Positions 30,085 through 39,258 of a stretch of DNA of 64,000 nt are shown here, in pieces. The position numbers and the translations under genes were made by a program. The notes under the pieces were generated by a model that worked only from the letters and a program-made list of their open reading frames with translations, had not been told where the DNA came from and did not search any database. How positions within the stretch are numbered: the stretch's first letter is position 1; every line of letters begins with the position of its first letter. This DNA is from Gammaproteobacteria bacterium (GTDB lineage Bacteria; Pseudomonadota; Gammaproteobacteria; HTCC5015), in the NCBI GenBank assembly GCA_026004975.1, contig BPKE01000001.1, forward strand, positions 747,788 through 811,787, in the 5' to 3' direction.

Positions 30085-31189
30085 GCGCCCGCTGTTTCCC
30101 GAGCCGCCGTCGAGCCTGTGTCTGCTGCGTCTGTCCGCATTGGGGGACGTGGTCCAGGTGGTGCCGGTGGTGCGCAACCTGCAGCGCGCCTGGCCGGAAT
30201 GTCGCCTGACATGGATCATCGGCACCGTGGAGGCCGGCCTCGTCGGCGATCTGCCCGGCGTGGAGTTTATCACTTTCGACAAGCGCGGCGGCCTCGCGGC
30301 CTGGCGACGCACGGCCGCGGCCTTGCGCGGACGGCGGTTCGACGCGCTGTTGCTGATGCAGGTGGCGCTGCGTGCCAACCTGCTGTCGCTGGCGGTGCGC
30401 GCCCCGCTGCGCCTCGGTTTCGACGCCGGCCGGGCACGCAACGGCCACGGGCTGTTCGTCAACCGGCGCATCGCCCCGGCGCCGCGCAGCCACGTGTTGG
30501 AGGGGTTTTTCGCCTTCGCCGAAGCCCTGGGGGTGAAGGAACGCCGCTTGGTCTGGGACCTGCCGATCCCGGACACGGCCCGCCGGCGCGTCGCCGGCTG
30601 GCTCGCAGACGACCGGCGGCCGCTGCTGGTGATCAACCCGGCGAGCTCGGCGCGGCTGCGCAACTGGCGCAACTGGCCGGCCGAGCGCTACGCCGCCGTC
30701 GCCGACCACGCGGCGCAAAAACATGGGATGAGAGTGGTGCTCAGCGGCGGCGGCGCGGCGCACGAGCGGGCGCTGGCCGAGGCCATCCTCGCCCGTTGCC
30801 GCAGCCGGCCCGAAAACTGGGTGGGCCGCACCTCGCTCAAGGAGCTGCTCGCCCTGCTCGAGCGGGCGCGGGCGCTGATCGCCCCCGACACCGGACCGGT
30901 GCACATGGCGACCGCCGTCGGCACGCCGGTGATCGGCCTGTACGCCACATCCAACCCGGACCGCACCGGGCCCTATCTGTCGCGACGCTGGGTGGTGAAC
31001 CGCTACCCCGAGGCGGTGCGCCGCTACCTCGGCGGGCCCGTCGAAGCGCTGCGCTGGGGCCAGCGCGTCCGCCATCCCGAGGCCATGGCGCTGATCGAGA
31101 CCGAGGCCGTGATCGACACCCTCGACCGGCTGCTGGCCGAAACCGCCGATCAACCGGGCGGCAGAACCAACCCGGCGCGACGGCAATAG
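30083..31189 (+). CDS. GT9-family LPS heptosyltransferase
   Basis: A 368-residue glycosyltransferase family 9 enzyme that adds heptose to the LPS inner core from ADP-heptose. It has the N-terminal RLSALGDVVQVVPVVRNL acceptor motif and the C-terminal ADP-heptose site (INPASSARLRNWRNWPAERY, then APDTGPVHMATAVGTPVIGLY). The layout resembles heptosyltransferase I/WaaC-like proteins, but donor position cannot be assigned from sequence alone. It is transcribed divergently from kdkA (starts overlap by two bases) and converges with the GT4 gene, overlapping it by 40 bases. Confidence 0.85.
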   Translation: MRPLFPEPPSSLCLLRLSALGDVVQVVPVVRNLQRAWPECRLTWIIGTVEAGLVGDLPGVEFITFDKRGGLAAWRRTAAALRGRRFDALLLMQVALRANLLSLAVRAPLRLGFDAGRARNGHGLFVNRRIAPAPRSHVLEGFFAFAEALGVKERRLVWDLPIPDTARRRVAGWLADDRRPLLVINPASSARLRNWRNWPAERYAAVADHAAQKHGMRVVLSGGGAAHERALAEAILARCRSRPENWVGRTSLKELLALLERARALIAPDTGPVHMATAVGTPVIGLYATSNPDRTGPYLSRRWVVNRYPEAVRRYLGGPVEALRWGQRVRHPEAMALIETEAVIDTLDRLLAETADQPGGRTNPARRQ

Positions 31190-32249
31190 CCGAAAAACGC
31201 CTCGCGGTGCGCCGCCAAGCGGCAGGGCGCCACCGCCGCGAGGCCCCAAGCCCGCCAGCGGGCGCGCAGCTCGGGGTCCGCCAGCCAGGCGGCCAGGTCC
31301 GCGGCCAGGCGCGCCGGCTCGGCGCGCGCCGGTAACCCGGCCTGGGCGGCAGCGGGCAACAACTCGGCCGCGCCGACCGTGCGCGGCAGCCACACCGGCA
31401 CGCCGCAAGCCATCATCTCCACCACCGTCAGGCCGAAGGCCTCGAAACAAGCGGGGTGGACCGCCATGTCCAGGGCGGCGTAGTAGCGCTCCACGTCCGG
31501 CCGCGGCGGCCGCCACAACACCGTGCCGTCGACCCCCGCCGGCGCCGCCCGGACGCCGACCAGCAGCAGGCGCGCGGCGCGGCGCCGCTCCGGGGCGAGC
31601 GCGTGCCAGGCCTGCAGCAGGACGTCGAGCCCGCGGACGGGCGGCCGCGCCGGAGGTGACCCAGCCGACCAGCGTCGTCGCCTCGTCGATCCCCAGCTCG
31701 GCGCGCGCCGCGGCGCGCAGGCCGGCGGCGCGCTCGACGTCGAAGCGCCGCTCGTCGAAGGGCGGGTACAAGACCGCCGTCGTACCGCCGGCGAGCTGGC
31801 CGGCGGGCGGCCAGGGTCGCCAGGGCGAGGCGCGAATTGGCCAGCAGCAAGCGCCGGGCGGCCGCCGCCTCGAGCACCTCGTCCTGCAACGCCACGTCGG
31901 CCGGCGACACCGAGCCCGGCGCGCAGGCCGCCTCGGCGGCCACGCAGTTGTGCAGCCACACCAGGTCGGCGCGGCAGTGGTGCCCGTGGCCGATGACGAA
32001 ATCGTACTCGCGCGCCAGGGCGTCGGCGCGGCGGCGGAACCAGGCGCGATCCCAGCGGCGCAGGGGCCAATGCGCCACGCGCCGCCAGCCGAGGCCCAGG
32101 GCGGCGAGCCGGACGCGGTCCACGCGTTGGCCGACCAGGTCCACGGCACAGCCCGCCGCGCGCAGCATCTCGGCCTGCAGGTAGACCAGCCCCGGCACCC
32201 CGCTCAAGCCGCGCAGCCGGCGGTAGACCAGGGCGACTTTCGGGTTCAT
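31150..32249 (-). CDS. GT4-family glycosyltransferase, reading frame interrupted by two 1-base shifts
   Basis: A glycosyltransferase whose sequence runs through three frames. The first (MNPKVALVYRRLRGLSG to NSRLALATLAA) ends near 31808. The second (GQLAGGTTAVLYPPFDERRF to LVGWVTSG) ends near 31660. The third (RGLDVLLQAWHALAPERRR to RAGLVLPPG) carries the GT4 donor site, CFEAFGLTVVEMMACGVPV. Dropping one base at each junction leaves 1098 bases, exactly 365 codons plus stop. The ATG at 32249 overlaps the O-antigen ligase stop by four bases. It is the last gene of the hldE-hldD-waaF-waaL unit and probably extends the LPS core. Confidence 0.75.
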
Positions 32250-33520
32250 GGCGTCCGTGCCCGCAAGGTCCACAGCGCGTAGCCGAGCCCGGCCGCAGTC
32301 CAACTCAGATACCGCAGCACGGCCCGCTGATCGAAGACGGTGATGGTCAGCCCGGCCAAGGCGACCACCGCCACCAGGCAGACGAGCGCCCAGCCGGCGC
32401 CGGCCGCCGCCGGCGGGCCGCGCAACAGGCGCAAGGCCTGCGCCGCCGGCCAGGCGAGCAAGAGCAGGTAGACCAGCACGCCGGGCAGCCCGCGTGTCAC
32501 CCAGTGATAGAGCAGGTCGTTGTGCGGTTCACTGGCAAAATCCAGCATCTCTTCCGGCAGCAAGCCCGCCCGGACGTGGGCGCGCACCCGTTCGTAGTAA
32601 CTGGAGAAACCCGCGCCGGTGAAGGGCCGTTCGCGGATCAGCGCCCAGGCCTCGCGCCACATCCACAGCCGCCAGCCGAGCGAGGTCGTCCAGGCGCCCG
32701 TCTCCACGGCTTCGAGCTCGGCGGCCGTTTCCGCCAGCCGGCGCTCGACCACCGGCAGTTGCGCGAGGCCCATCAGGGCGACGAGCAGCAGCACCGCCGC
32801 CGCGGCGATGCGGCGCCGCGACAAGCCCCAGCGGCGCACCGCCAGGGCGAGCAGGAAGACGGCGACGACCGCGGCCGCCAGCCAGGCGCCGCGGCTGCCC
32901 GAGAGCAGCACGGCCGGCAAACCGCCCGCCAAGGCCAACCCCGCCCACCGCGCGGCGGGGCGGCCGGGCCGCTCGAACCACAGCGCCAGCGGCGCGACGG
33001 CCAGGAACAGCGCGGCGTGGCCGAAGTGCACCGCGTGGGTCACGCCGCGCACGCGCTCGCCGTCGGTCCACGCCCACCAGGCGACCGCCCAGAGGCCGAA
33101 CACCACGGCGTTGAGCGCCAGCGCCCGGTAAACCGCCCGCCGCGGCGGGCCGAGGTCGAGCAGCAACAAGAAGATCAGCGGCGCGCCCAGCCACAGCAGG
33201 GTGCGACGCAAGCGGCTCAAGGCGAAATCGGAGGCGTCCAGCCACAGGGCGGTGCTCCAGGCGACCAGCAGGTAGGCGGCGAGCAAGGCCAGCGCCGTCC
33301 ACCAGGCCGGGTTGGCGCGCAGCGCGGCGCCGTGACGCCGCCACACCGCCGGGGCGCGCAGGGCGCCGGCGAGCACCAGCAGGGCCCAATAGGCGCCGCC
33401 GATCTCGGGCAGGAGCAAGGCGGCGGCGGGCCCGAAGGCCGCGCCCCAGAACAGCGCCCGGCGCCCGTTCAGGCCGGCAAGGCGGCCAGAACCTGGTCCA
33501 CTTCGATCTCGGTCAGGCAT
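32246..33520 (-). CDS. waaL: O-antigen ligase family membrane protein
   Basis: A 424-residue integral membrane protein with about ten to twelve hydrophobic segments. The large periplasmic loop (about 255-330) contains GWRLWMWREAWALIRERPFTGAG and SEPHNDLLYHWVTRGLPG, the PF04932 (Wzy/WaaL) signature with its conserved Arg and His. It would attach O-antigen or another polymer to lipid A-core, or act as a polymerase; the two are hard to separate. The start is uncertain: the only ATG (33520) lies 52 bases inside waaF. It sits between waaF and a GT4 gene. Confidence 0.75.
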   Translation of the reverse strand: MPDRDRSGPGSGRLAGLNGRRALFWGAAFGPAAALLLPEIGGAYWALLVLAGALRAPAVWRRHGAALRANPAWWTALALLAAYLLVAWSTALWLDASDFALSRLRRTLLWLGAPLIFLLLLDLGPPRRAVYRALALNAVVFGLWAVAWWAWTDGERVRGVTHAVHFGHAALFLAVAPLALWFERPGRPAARWAGLALAGGLPAVLLSGSRGAWLAAAVVAVFLLALAVRRWGLSRRRIAAAAVLLLVALMGLAQLPVVERRLAETAAELEAVETGAWTTSLGWRLWMWREAWALIRERPFTGAGFSSYYERVRAHVRAGLLPEEMLDFASEPHNDLLYHWVTRGLPGVLVYLLLLAWPAAQALRLLRGPPAAAGAGWALVCLVAVVALAGLTITVFDQRAVLRYLSWTAAGLGYALWTLRARTP

Positions 33521-34488
33521 CGATAATGTCCGTAACGACAACGGCGCGCGAAGCAGGGGCTGCAGGACAAGCCCCGCTGCAGGATCACCGCGCGCTCGCT
33601 GAGCGGCGGCGTGTAGGCGGGGCTGGACGAGCCGTACACGGCGACCAGCGGCCGGTCGAGGGCGGCGGCCACGTGCATCAGGCCCGAATCGTTGCTCACC
33701 GCCGCCTCGGCGCAGGCCAGCAGGTCCACGGCATCGGTGAGTCGCGTCCGCCCGCAGAGGTTCACCACGTCGCGGCGGCCGGCGGCGATGGCCTCCCCCA
33801 GTTCCCGCTCCTTGGCCGAACCCAGCACCCAGACGCGGCGCCCGCGCGCCAACAGCCGCCCGGCCAGGGCGGCGAAGTGGCCGACCGGCCATTGTTTCGC
33901 CGGCCCGTACTCGGCGCCCGGCAACAGCGCCACCACCGGCCGATCCAGCGCCAGATCGAGGGTTTCGAGCAGGCGGGCCTGGTTGTCGGGATCGACCCGC
34001 AAACGCGGCGGCTCGATGTCCGCGGCCGTCGGCAGCCGCCCCGGCGGCAGGGCCAGGGCGACGAAGCGCTTGACCGTCTGGTCGAGCGCCGGCGACAACA
34101 CCCGCGGGTCGGTCAACAGCAGGCGCCGCAGTTCCCCGCGGTAACCGGTGCGCCGCGGGATGCGTGCGAACGCGGGCACCAGGGCCGACTTGAACGAACG
34201 CGGCAGGACGATCGCCCAGCCGTACCCGGCGGCCCGCAGGCGCCGGCCCAGCGCCCGCCGCGCCCCCCAGCCGAGCCGGCCGTGCGGCACGTCCAGCGCA
34301 TGGGCGGCACGCACCTCGGGCATGCGGTCCAGCAGGGGCAGCGACCAGGGCGGCGCGACCACGTCGATCGGCGCACCGGGCTGCGCCCGCGCCAGACGCT
34401 TGAACAGGCTTTGCGCCATGACCATGTCCCCGACCCAGGCCGGCCCGACCACCAGGATCGGCGCCGCCGACCCCGCTGCGGCCCTCAT
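33469..34488 (-). CDS. waaF: ADP-heptose:LPS heptosyltransferase II
   Basis: A 339-residue GT9 enzyme that adds the second heptose of the LPS inner core. It starts ILVVGPAWVGDMVMAQSLFK, the WaaF-type N-terminal block, and has LLPGAEYGPAKQWPVGHFA and AVSNDSGLMHVAAALDRPLVAVYGSSSP for ADP-heptose binding. The C-terminal CSPCFARRCRYGHYRCL is the cysteine-rich end typical of WaaF. The ATG at 34488 overlaps the hldD stop by four bases. Confidence 0.92.
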   Translation of the reverse strand: MRAAAGSAAPILVVGPAWVGDMVMAQSLFKRLARAQPGAPIDVVAPPWSLPLLDRMPEVRAAHALDVPHGRLGWGARRALGRRLRAAGYGWAIVLPRSFKSALVPAFARIPRRTGYRGELRRLLLTDPRVLSPALDQTVKRFVALALPPGRLPTAADIEPPRLRVDPDNQARLLETLDLALDRPVVALLPGAEYGPAKQWPVGHFAALAGRLLARGRRVWVLGSAKERELGEAIAAGRRDVVNLCGRTRLTDAVDLLACAEAAVSNDSGLMHVAAALDRPLVAVYGSSSPAYTPPLSERAVILQRGLSCSPCFARRCRYGHYRCLTEIEVDQVLAALPA

Positions 34489-35438
34489 GCCGCTTCCCGT
34501 TCCAGCCAGGCGACGTAACGCGCCACGCCCTCGGGCACGGTCAGGAAGGGCCGATCGTAGCCGGCCCGGCGCAGGGCGTCGATGTCCGCTTCGGTGTGGC
34601 TCTGGTAGGCGCCTTTGAGATGGTCCGGGAAGGGCAGGTATTCGATCCGGCCCCGTCCCAGCGCCGCGCGCACCGCCTCGGCCACCTCGTTGAAGCTGTG
34701 GCTGCGCCCGGTGCCGACGTTGAACACGCCGCGCACCTCGGGATGGTCCAGCAGCCACAGGTTGACGGCCACCACGTCGTCGACGTGGATGAAGTCACGG
34801 CGCTGCTCGCCGTCGCCCCAGCCGTCGCAGCCGCCGAACAGCCGCATCACGCCGTCCCGCTTGGCCTGGTGATAGAAATGCCAGGCGACCGAGGCCATGG
34901 TCCCCTTGTGCCCTTCGCGCGGCCCGTAGACGTTGAAATACCGCAGGCCGGCGACGGCGCAGGGCACCTCTGCCAGCCGCGCCTGGACCCAGCGGTCGAA
35001 CAGCAGTTTCGACCAGCCGTACACGTTCAACGGCCGCTCGTATTCCGGCGCCTCGACGAAACGCGGCCCCTTGCCGTAGACCGCCGCCGACGAGGCGTAG
35101 ACCAACCGCACGCGGCGGCGCGCGCAGTAGTCGAGCACGCGCTGGCTATAGTGGTAATTGGTCTCGAGCATGTGGCGCCCGTCCCACTCGGTGGTGGTCG
35201 AGCAGGCGCCCTGATGGAACACCGCCTCGATGCCCGGCGGCAGGCCGCGCGGCCGGCCGAGCAGCCCGGCGAAGCGATCCTTGTCGAGGATGTCGGCGAA
35301 ACGCGCCCCCGTCAGGTTGGCGTACTTGCGGCCCTCGCGCAGGTCGTCCACCAGCAGCAGATCCTCGCGCCCGCGGGCGTTGAGCGCATGGACCAGGTTC
35401 GAACCGATGAAGCCGGCGGCGCCGGTGACGACGATCAT
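34485..35438 (-). CDS. hldD: ADP-L-glycero-D-manno-heptose 6-epimerase
   Basis: A 317-residue short-chain dehydrogenase-type epimerase that makes the heptose donor used by WaaC/WaaF. The NADP loop is [12 protein letters not shown] (residues 4-15). The catalytic region shows YASSAAVYG and the YGWSK Tyr-X3-Lys motif, followed by [18 protein letters not shown], diagnostic for HldD. Stop and start overlap with waaF and hldE by four bases each, indicating one operon. Confidence 0.95.
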   Translation of the reverse strand: MIVVTGAAGFIGSNLVHALNARGREDLLLVDDLREGRKYANLTGARFADILDKDRFAGLLGRPRGLPPGIEAVFHQGACSTTTEWDGRHMLETNYHYSQRVLDYCARRRVRLVYASSAAVYGKGPRFVEAPEYERPLNVYGWSKLLFDRWVQARLAEVPCAVAGLRYFNVYGPREGHKGTMASVAWHFYHQAKRDGVMRLFGGCDGWGDGEQRRDFIHVDDVVAVNLWLLDHPEVRGVFNVGTGRSHSFNEVAEAVRAALGRGRIEYLPFPDHLKGAYQSHTEADIDALRRAGYDRPFLTVPEGVARYVAWLEREAA

Positions 35439-36862
35439 CGCGTGCGTTCCAAGCGTTCCAGGATGGCGCTGGTCGAACAGCCCTCCACGTAATCGAGCAC
35501 CACCACGCGCCCGCCGCGGGCGCGCACCGCGTCGGCGCCGGCGATCGTCTCGGGCCGGTAGTCGCCGCCCTTGACCAGCACATCGGGGGCGGCCTTGTCG
35601 ATCAGGGCCGCCGGCGTGTCTTCGCTGAACGGCACCACCCAGTCGACGCACTCCAACGCGGCCAGCACCGCCATGCGCTGCGCCAGCGGGTTGACCGGCC
35701 GCCCGGCCCCCTTCAGGCGGCGCACCGAGTCGTCGTCGTTGACGGCGACGACCAGGCGGTCGCCGAGCCGCCGCGCCTGTTGCAGGTAAGCGACGTGGCC
35801 GGCGTGCAGGATGTCGAAACAACCGTTGGTGAAGACGATGCGCTCGCCCAGGGCACGGGCCGCCGCCAGCCGCTGCAGCAGGGTGTCCACGTCCACCACG
35901 CCGCGGCCCAGCGGCGCATGCGCCCACATCGCGGCGCGCAGCTCCTCGACGCTGGCCGTCGCCGTGCCGAGCTTGCCGACCACCACCCCGGCGGCGTAAT
36001 TGGCCAGGGCGGTCGCGTCCGGCAGTGCGGCGCCCGCCGCCAAGGCCGCCGCCAGCGTCGCGATCACCGTGTCGCCGGCGCCGGTCACGTCGTAGACTTC
36101 GCGCGCCTGGGCCGGCAGGTCTAAGGGCGCGGCGCCGGCGGCGAGCAGCGTCATGCCCTTCTCCGAGCGGGTCACCAGCAGCGCCCCGAGGCCCAAGCGC
36201 GCGCGCAGGGCCTCGCCGCGCGCACACAACTCCGCCTCGTCGGCGCAGGACCCGGCCACCGCCTCGAACTCGCTCAGGTTCGGCGTGAGCAGGTCGGCAC
36301 CGCGGTAGCGTTCGAAGTCCCGCCCCTTCGGATCGATCAGAACCGGCTTGCCGGCCGCGCGCGCGGCCTCGATCAGCGCCGGCGCGTCGGCCAGGGTGCC
36401 CTTGCCGTAATCCGATAGCACCAACACGTCGTGCTCGGCGAGCAACTTCCGGGCGCGCGCGAGCAGGGCCGCGCCGTCGCCGGCCGTGAACCCGTCCTCG
36501 AAATCCAAGCGGATGAGCTGCTGTTGGCGGCTGACCACACGCAGCTTGGTCACCGTGGCGTGTCCCGGCACCCGCAGGCAGGCGCTCTGCACGCCGCCCG
36601 CGGCCAGCAGGGCCTCCAGGCGCGCACCGGCCTCGTCCTCGCCGATGAAGCCGAGCACCGTGGCCGTGCCGCCCAGGGCGCGCACGTTCAGCGCCACATT
36701 GGCGGCGCCGCCGACCCGCTCCTCGCTGGCGGCGACGGCGACCACCGGCACGGGCGCCTCGGGCGAGACGCGCGCGGTGGGCCCGTACCAGTAGCGGTCG
36801 AGCATGGGGTCGCCCACGACCAGCACCCGGGCACGGGAGAAATCGGGCAATTCGATGATCAT
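35435..36862 (-). CDS. hldE: Bifunctional heptose-7-phosphate kinase / heptose-1-phosphate adenylyltransferase
   Basis: A 475-residue fusion protein of ADP-heptose synthesis. Residues about 1-320 are a PfkB/ribokinase domain ([10 protein letters not shown] at 51-60; DVTGAGDT at 258-265 with catalytic Asp264). Residues about 340-475 are the nucleotidyltransferase domain ([13 protein letters not shown] at 344-356, with the HxGH motif). GmhB acts between its two steps. It is the first gene of the minus-strand LPS core operon and has a recognisable promoter upstream. Confidence 0.95.
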   Translation of the reverse strand: MIIELPDFSRARVLVVGDPMLDRYWYGPTARVSPEAPVPVVAVAASEERVGGAANVALNVRALGGTATVLGFIGEDEAGARLEALLAAGGVQSACLRVPGHATVTKLRVVSRQQQLIRLDFEDGFTAGDGAALLARARKLLAEHDVLVLSDYGKGTLADAPALIEAARAAGKPVLIDPKGRDFERYRGADLLTPNLSEFEAVAGSCADEAELCARGEALRARLGLGALLVTRSEKGMTLLAAGAAPLDLPAQAREVYDVTGAGDTVIATLAAALAAGAALPDATALANYAAGVVVGKLGTATASVEELRAAMWAHAPLGRGVVDVDTLLQRLAAARALGERIVFTNGCFDILHAGHVAYLQQARRLGDRLVVAVNDDDSVRRLKGAGRPVNPLAQRMAVLAALECVDWVVPFSEDTPAALIDKAAPDVLVKGGDYRPETIAGADAVRARGGRVVVLDYVEGCSTSAILERLERTR

Positions 36863-36889
36863 CGGGCCCTCACCACGGGCGGGCCGGCA

Positions 36890-36900
36890 TTATAACAGCG
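36890..36900 (-). promoter_or_regulatory. Extended -10 promoter of the hldE-hldD-waaF-waaL operon
   Basis: On the minus strand TGTTATAAT contains a consensus TATAAT (36890-36895) with an extended -10 TG. No good -35 lies 17 bases upstream. It stands 28 bases before the hldE ATG in the only gap of the cluster. Confidence 0.55.
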
Positions 36901-36914
36901 CCGTGCGCGACGGC

Positions 36915-37964
36915 TCAGGGCGCCTGGAGCAGGCGCCGGTACAGCGCCACGTGTTGCGCGGCGACCGTTTCGGGCGCGTAGCGCTCGAGGCTGCGCAAGC
37001 CCGCCTCGCCGAGCCGCGTGCGCAACGCCGGGTCGTGGTACAGCCGCTCGATCGCTTCGGCCAGCGCGGCGGCGTCGCGCGGCGGCACGAGCAGGCCGTT
37101 GACGCCGTCTTCGATCACGTCGAGGATGCCGCCGGTGGCGGTGGCGACGATCGGCTTGGCCTGGGCCATGACGTCCAGCAGACTGGAACCGAGCCCCTCT
37201 TCCAGGGACGGGAAGGCGAACAAGTCGAACACCGCGATCCAATCGCCGACGTTGTCCACGAAACCGACGAACTCGACGTTGGGCAGATCCGCCGCCATCG
37301 CCTTGAGCACCCGCTCATCGCGGCCGGTGCCGAGCAGCAGCACGTGCAGATCGGCCAGATGCCGCAAGCGGCGCATGGCCTGGATCAGCACCGCCTGGCC
37401 CTTGTGCGGATTGATGAGCGCGCCGATGTGGCCGATCACGAAACGGCCCGCGTAGCGCGCGCGCAGCGCCGCGACCCGCTGCGGGTCGACCGGCAGGCGG
37501 GCGAACATCGACGGGATGATCAACACGTCCACGTCCGGCACGATGCGGTGCACGCCGTCACGCACCGCCCGGGTCAGACCGATCACCTGGGCGGCGCGCC
37601 GGTACACGGCGCGGGTGAAAGCGATGTCCTTGGACGGCCGGCTCATCCTGCGCGTCATGACGTAGGGGGTGCCGCGCAGCCCGTGGTTGAGCAGCGCCCA
37701 CTGGGCGGCCTTGGCGTCGTGGGCGTGCAACAGATCCGGCGGATCGCGGCGCAAGCGCGCCAGGTGCAGCCAGTACGGCTTGTAGACCGGCAGCATCCGG
37801 AGACCCGGCGTGCCGGCCAGGCGGGCGAACAGCGGCGAGTCGTAACGCGCCACCAGGGTCTGGCGCAGGCCGTACGGCGCCAGGTGCTCGATCAGCAACT
37901 GGGTCTGGCGCTCCCCGCCGCGAAAGCCCTTGGCCAAATTGACATGGCAGATGTGGCTCACCAT
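36915..37964 (-). CDS. GT4-family glycosyltransferase, LPS core type
   Basis: A 349-residue cytoplasmic glycosyltransferase of the GT-B fold. The N-terminal domain begins HICHVNLAKGFRGGERQTQLL, with a Gly-rich acceptor loop, and the C-terminal donor site is FPSLEEGLGSSLLDVMAQAKP, with the GT4 EX7E-type arrangement. IGHIGALINPHKGQ is the interdomain block. It is transcribed ahead of hldE on the same strand and divergently from another GT4 gene 32 bases away. Sugar and linkage cannot be predicted. Confidence 0.82.
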   Translation of the reverse strand: MVSHICHVNLAKGFRGGERQTQLLIEHLAPYGLRQTLVARYDSPLFARLAGTPGLRMLPVYKPYWLHLARLRRDPPDLLHAHDAKAAQWALLNHGLRGTPYVMTRRMSRPSKDIAFTRAVYRRAAQVIGLTRAVRDGVHRIVPDVDVLIIPSMFARLPVDPQRVAALRARYAGRFVIGHIGALINPHKGQAVLIQAMRRLRHLADLHVLLLGTGRDERVLKAMAADLPNVEFVGFVDNVGDWIAVFDLFAFPSLEEGLGSSLLDVMAQAKPIVATATGGILDVIEDGVNGLLVPPRDAAALAEAIERLYHDPALRTRLGEAGLRSLERYAPETVAAQHVALYRRLLQAP

Positions 37965-37996
37965 AATCGCCGCCTTTCCCGCCGCCCGCTCCCGCC

Positions 37997-39100
37997 ATGC
38001 GCGTCCTGGCCGTCGTTCCCGGCAACATCGTGCACGAAACCGCGCAGTTCCTCGGCTTGCACGCCGCCGGCGTGGACCTCGCCGTGGTCACCACCCGCCG
38101 CATCGAACCGGACGCGGGCCGGCTCGAAGCGGCCGGCGTGCCGGTCCACGAAGTGCCGCTGCGCGCGCGCATCGACCGCGCCGGCGTGCGCGCCTTGCGC
38201 GCGCGGATCCTCGAACACCGCGCCCAGATCGTGCACGCCTTCAACAACCGCACGGTGAGCAACGCGCTGGCCGCGACCCGCGGCCTGCCCGTGAAATTCG
38301 TCGCCTACCGCGGCATCGCCGGCAACGTCAGCGTCTACAATCCCGCTTCCTGGCTGACCTATCTCCATCCCCGGGTGGACCGCATCGTGTGCGTCGCCGA
38401 GGCCGTGCGCGAGAGCCTGCTGGCCGTGCGCGGGCCCTTCGGCTGGCGCATTCCCCCGGCCAAGCTGGTGACCGTCTACAAGGGCCACGACCCCGCCTGG
38501 TACACGGCGCCGCCGGCCGACCTCGGCGCGCTGGGCCTGCCGGCGGGGGCGTTCACCGTCGCCTGCGTGGCCAATTACCGCCCGCGCAAAGGCGTCACCG
38601 TGCTGCTCGACGCCCTGGAGCGGCTCGGTCCAAAGCGGCCCGTGCACGTCCTGTTGATCGGCCACATGGACCATCCGCGGCTGCGCCGGAAGATCGCCCG
38701 GCATCCGTTTCGCGAGCGCATCCACGTGCTGGGCTTCCGGCGCGACGCGGTGCAGATCCAGGCCGCCTGCTCGGTCTGCGTGCTGCCGGCGCTGCGGCGC
38801 GAGGGCCTGCCCAAATCGATCATCGAGGGCATGGTCTACGGCGTGCCGCCGGTGGTCAGCGACGCCGGCGGCTCGCCGGAACTGGTCGAGCCGGGCGTGA
38901 GCGGCCTGGTGGTGCCGGCCGGCGACGCCCAGGCCCTGGCCGAGGCGCTCGCCCGCCTGCAAGACGACCCGGCGCTGCGCGCGCGCATGGGTGCGGCGGC
39001 GCGACAGCGCATCCTGGAGCACTTCACCGTGGCGCGGACGGTCGAACAGACCCACGCGCTCTATCGCGAACTGCTCGAGGCCGGGGGTGCAAGCCGGTAG
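37997..39100 (+). CDS. GT4-family glycosyltransferase
   Basis: A 367-residue glycosyltransferase. The N-terminal half (RVLAVVPGNIVHETAQFLGL) is GT4-like. The C-terminal half has FTVACVANYRPRKGVTVLLDAL and the donor-site motif LRREGLPKSIIEGMVYGVPP (EX7E). The 3' end overlaps the convergent zinc-finger gene by 40 bases. It probably builds LPS core or another cell-surface glycan, judging from its neighbours; the substrate is unknown. Confidence 0.82.
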   Translation: MRVLAVVPGNIVHETAQFLGLHAAGVDLAVVTTRRIEPDAGRLEAAGVPVHEVPLRARIDRAGVRALRARILEHRAQIVHAFNNRTVSNALAATRGLPVKFVAYRGIAGNVSVYNPASWLTYLHPRVDRIVCVAEAVRESLLAVRGPFGWRIPPAKLVTVYKGHDPAWYTAPPADLGALGLPAGAFTVACVANYRPRKGVTVLLDALERLGPKRPVHVLLIGHMDHPRLRRKIARHPFRERIHVLGFRRDAVQIQAACSVCVLPALRREGLPKSIIEGMVYGVPPVVSDAGGSPELVEPGVSGLVVPAGDAQALAEALARLQDDPALRARMGAAARQRILEHFTVARTVEQTHALYRELLEAGGASR

Positions 39101-39258
39101 AGGGTGCTGCAATAGGGGCAGCGGACCTCGGGATGGCGCGCATCCAGCGGCAGGTACACCCGAGGGTGCAGCGCCCACAACGGGGCGTCCGGCGGCGGGC
39201 AGTGCCAGGGCAGCCGCTGCCGATCGACCGTCACCTCGCGGGCTCGCAGATCAGACAT
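39061..39258 (-). CDS. Small zinc-finger domain protein (zf-CHCC family)
   Basis: A 65-residue protein with the CHCC pattern: Cys in WHCPPP, His in LHPRVYLPLD, and the Cys pair CPYCSTLYRL. This is PF10276, related to the mitochondrial complex I subunit NDUFS6 zinc domain; the bacterial role is unknown. It starts inside the 3' end of ilvE (8-base overlap) and overlaps the convergent glycosyltransferase gene by 40 bases. Confidence 0.85.
   Translation of the reverse strand: MSDLRAREVTVDRQRLPWHCPPPDAPLWALHPRVYLPLDARHPEVRCPYCSTLYRLAPPASSSSR

Noticed and set aside
28797..30212. A 471-codon frame that looks like a kinase-phosphatase fusion
   Set aside because: Only its first part (KdkA N-terminus) and last part (GmhB) are coding; the middle is out of frame with KdkA, and GmhB has its own GTG start at 29375.
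29372..32149. A 925-codon frame on the minus strand
   Set aside because: It joins the KdkA C-terminus, the antisense of the + strand heptosyltransferase gene and the middle frame of the GT4 gene; not one protein.
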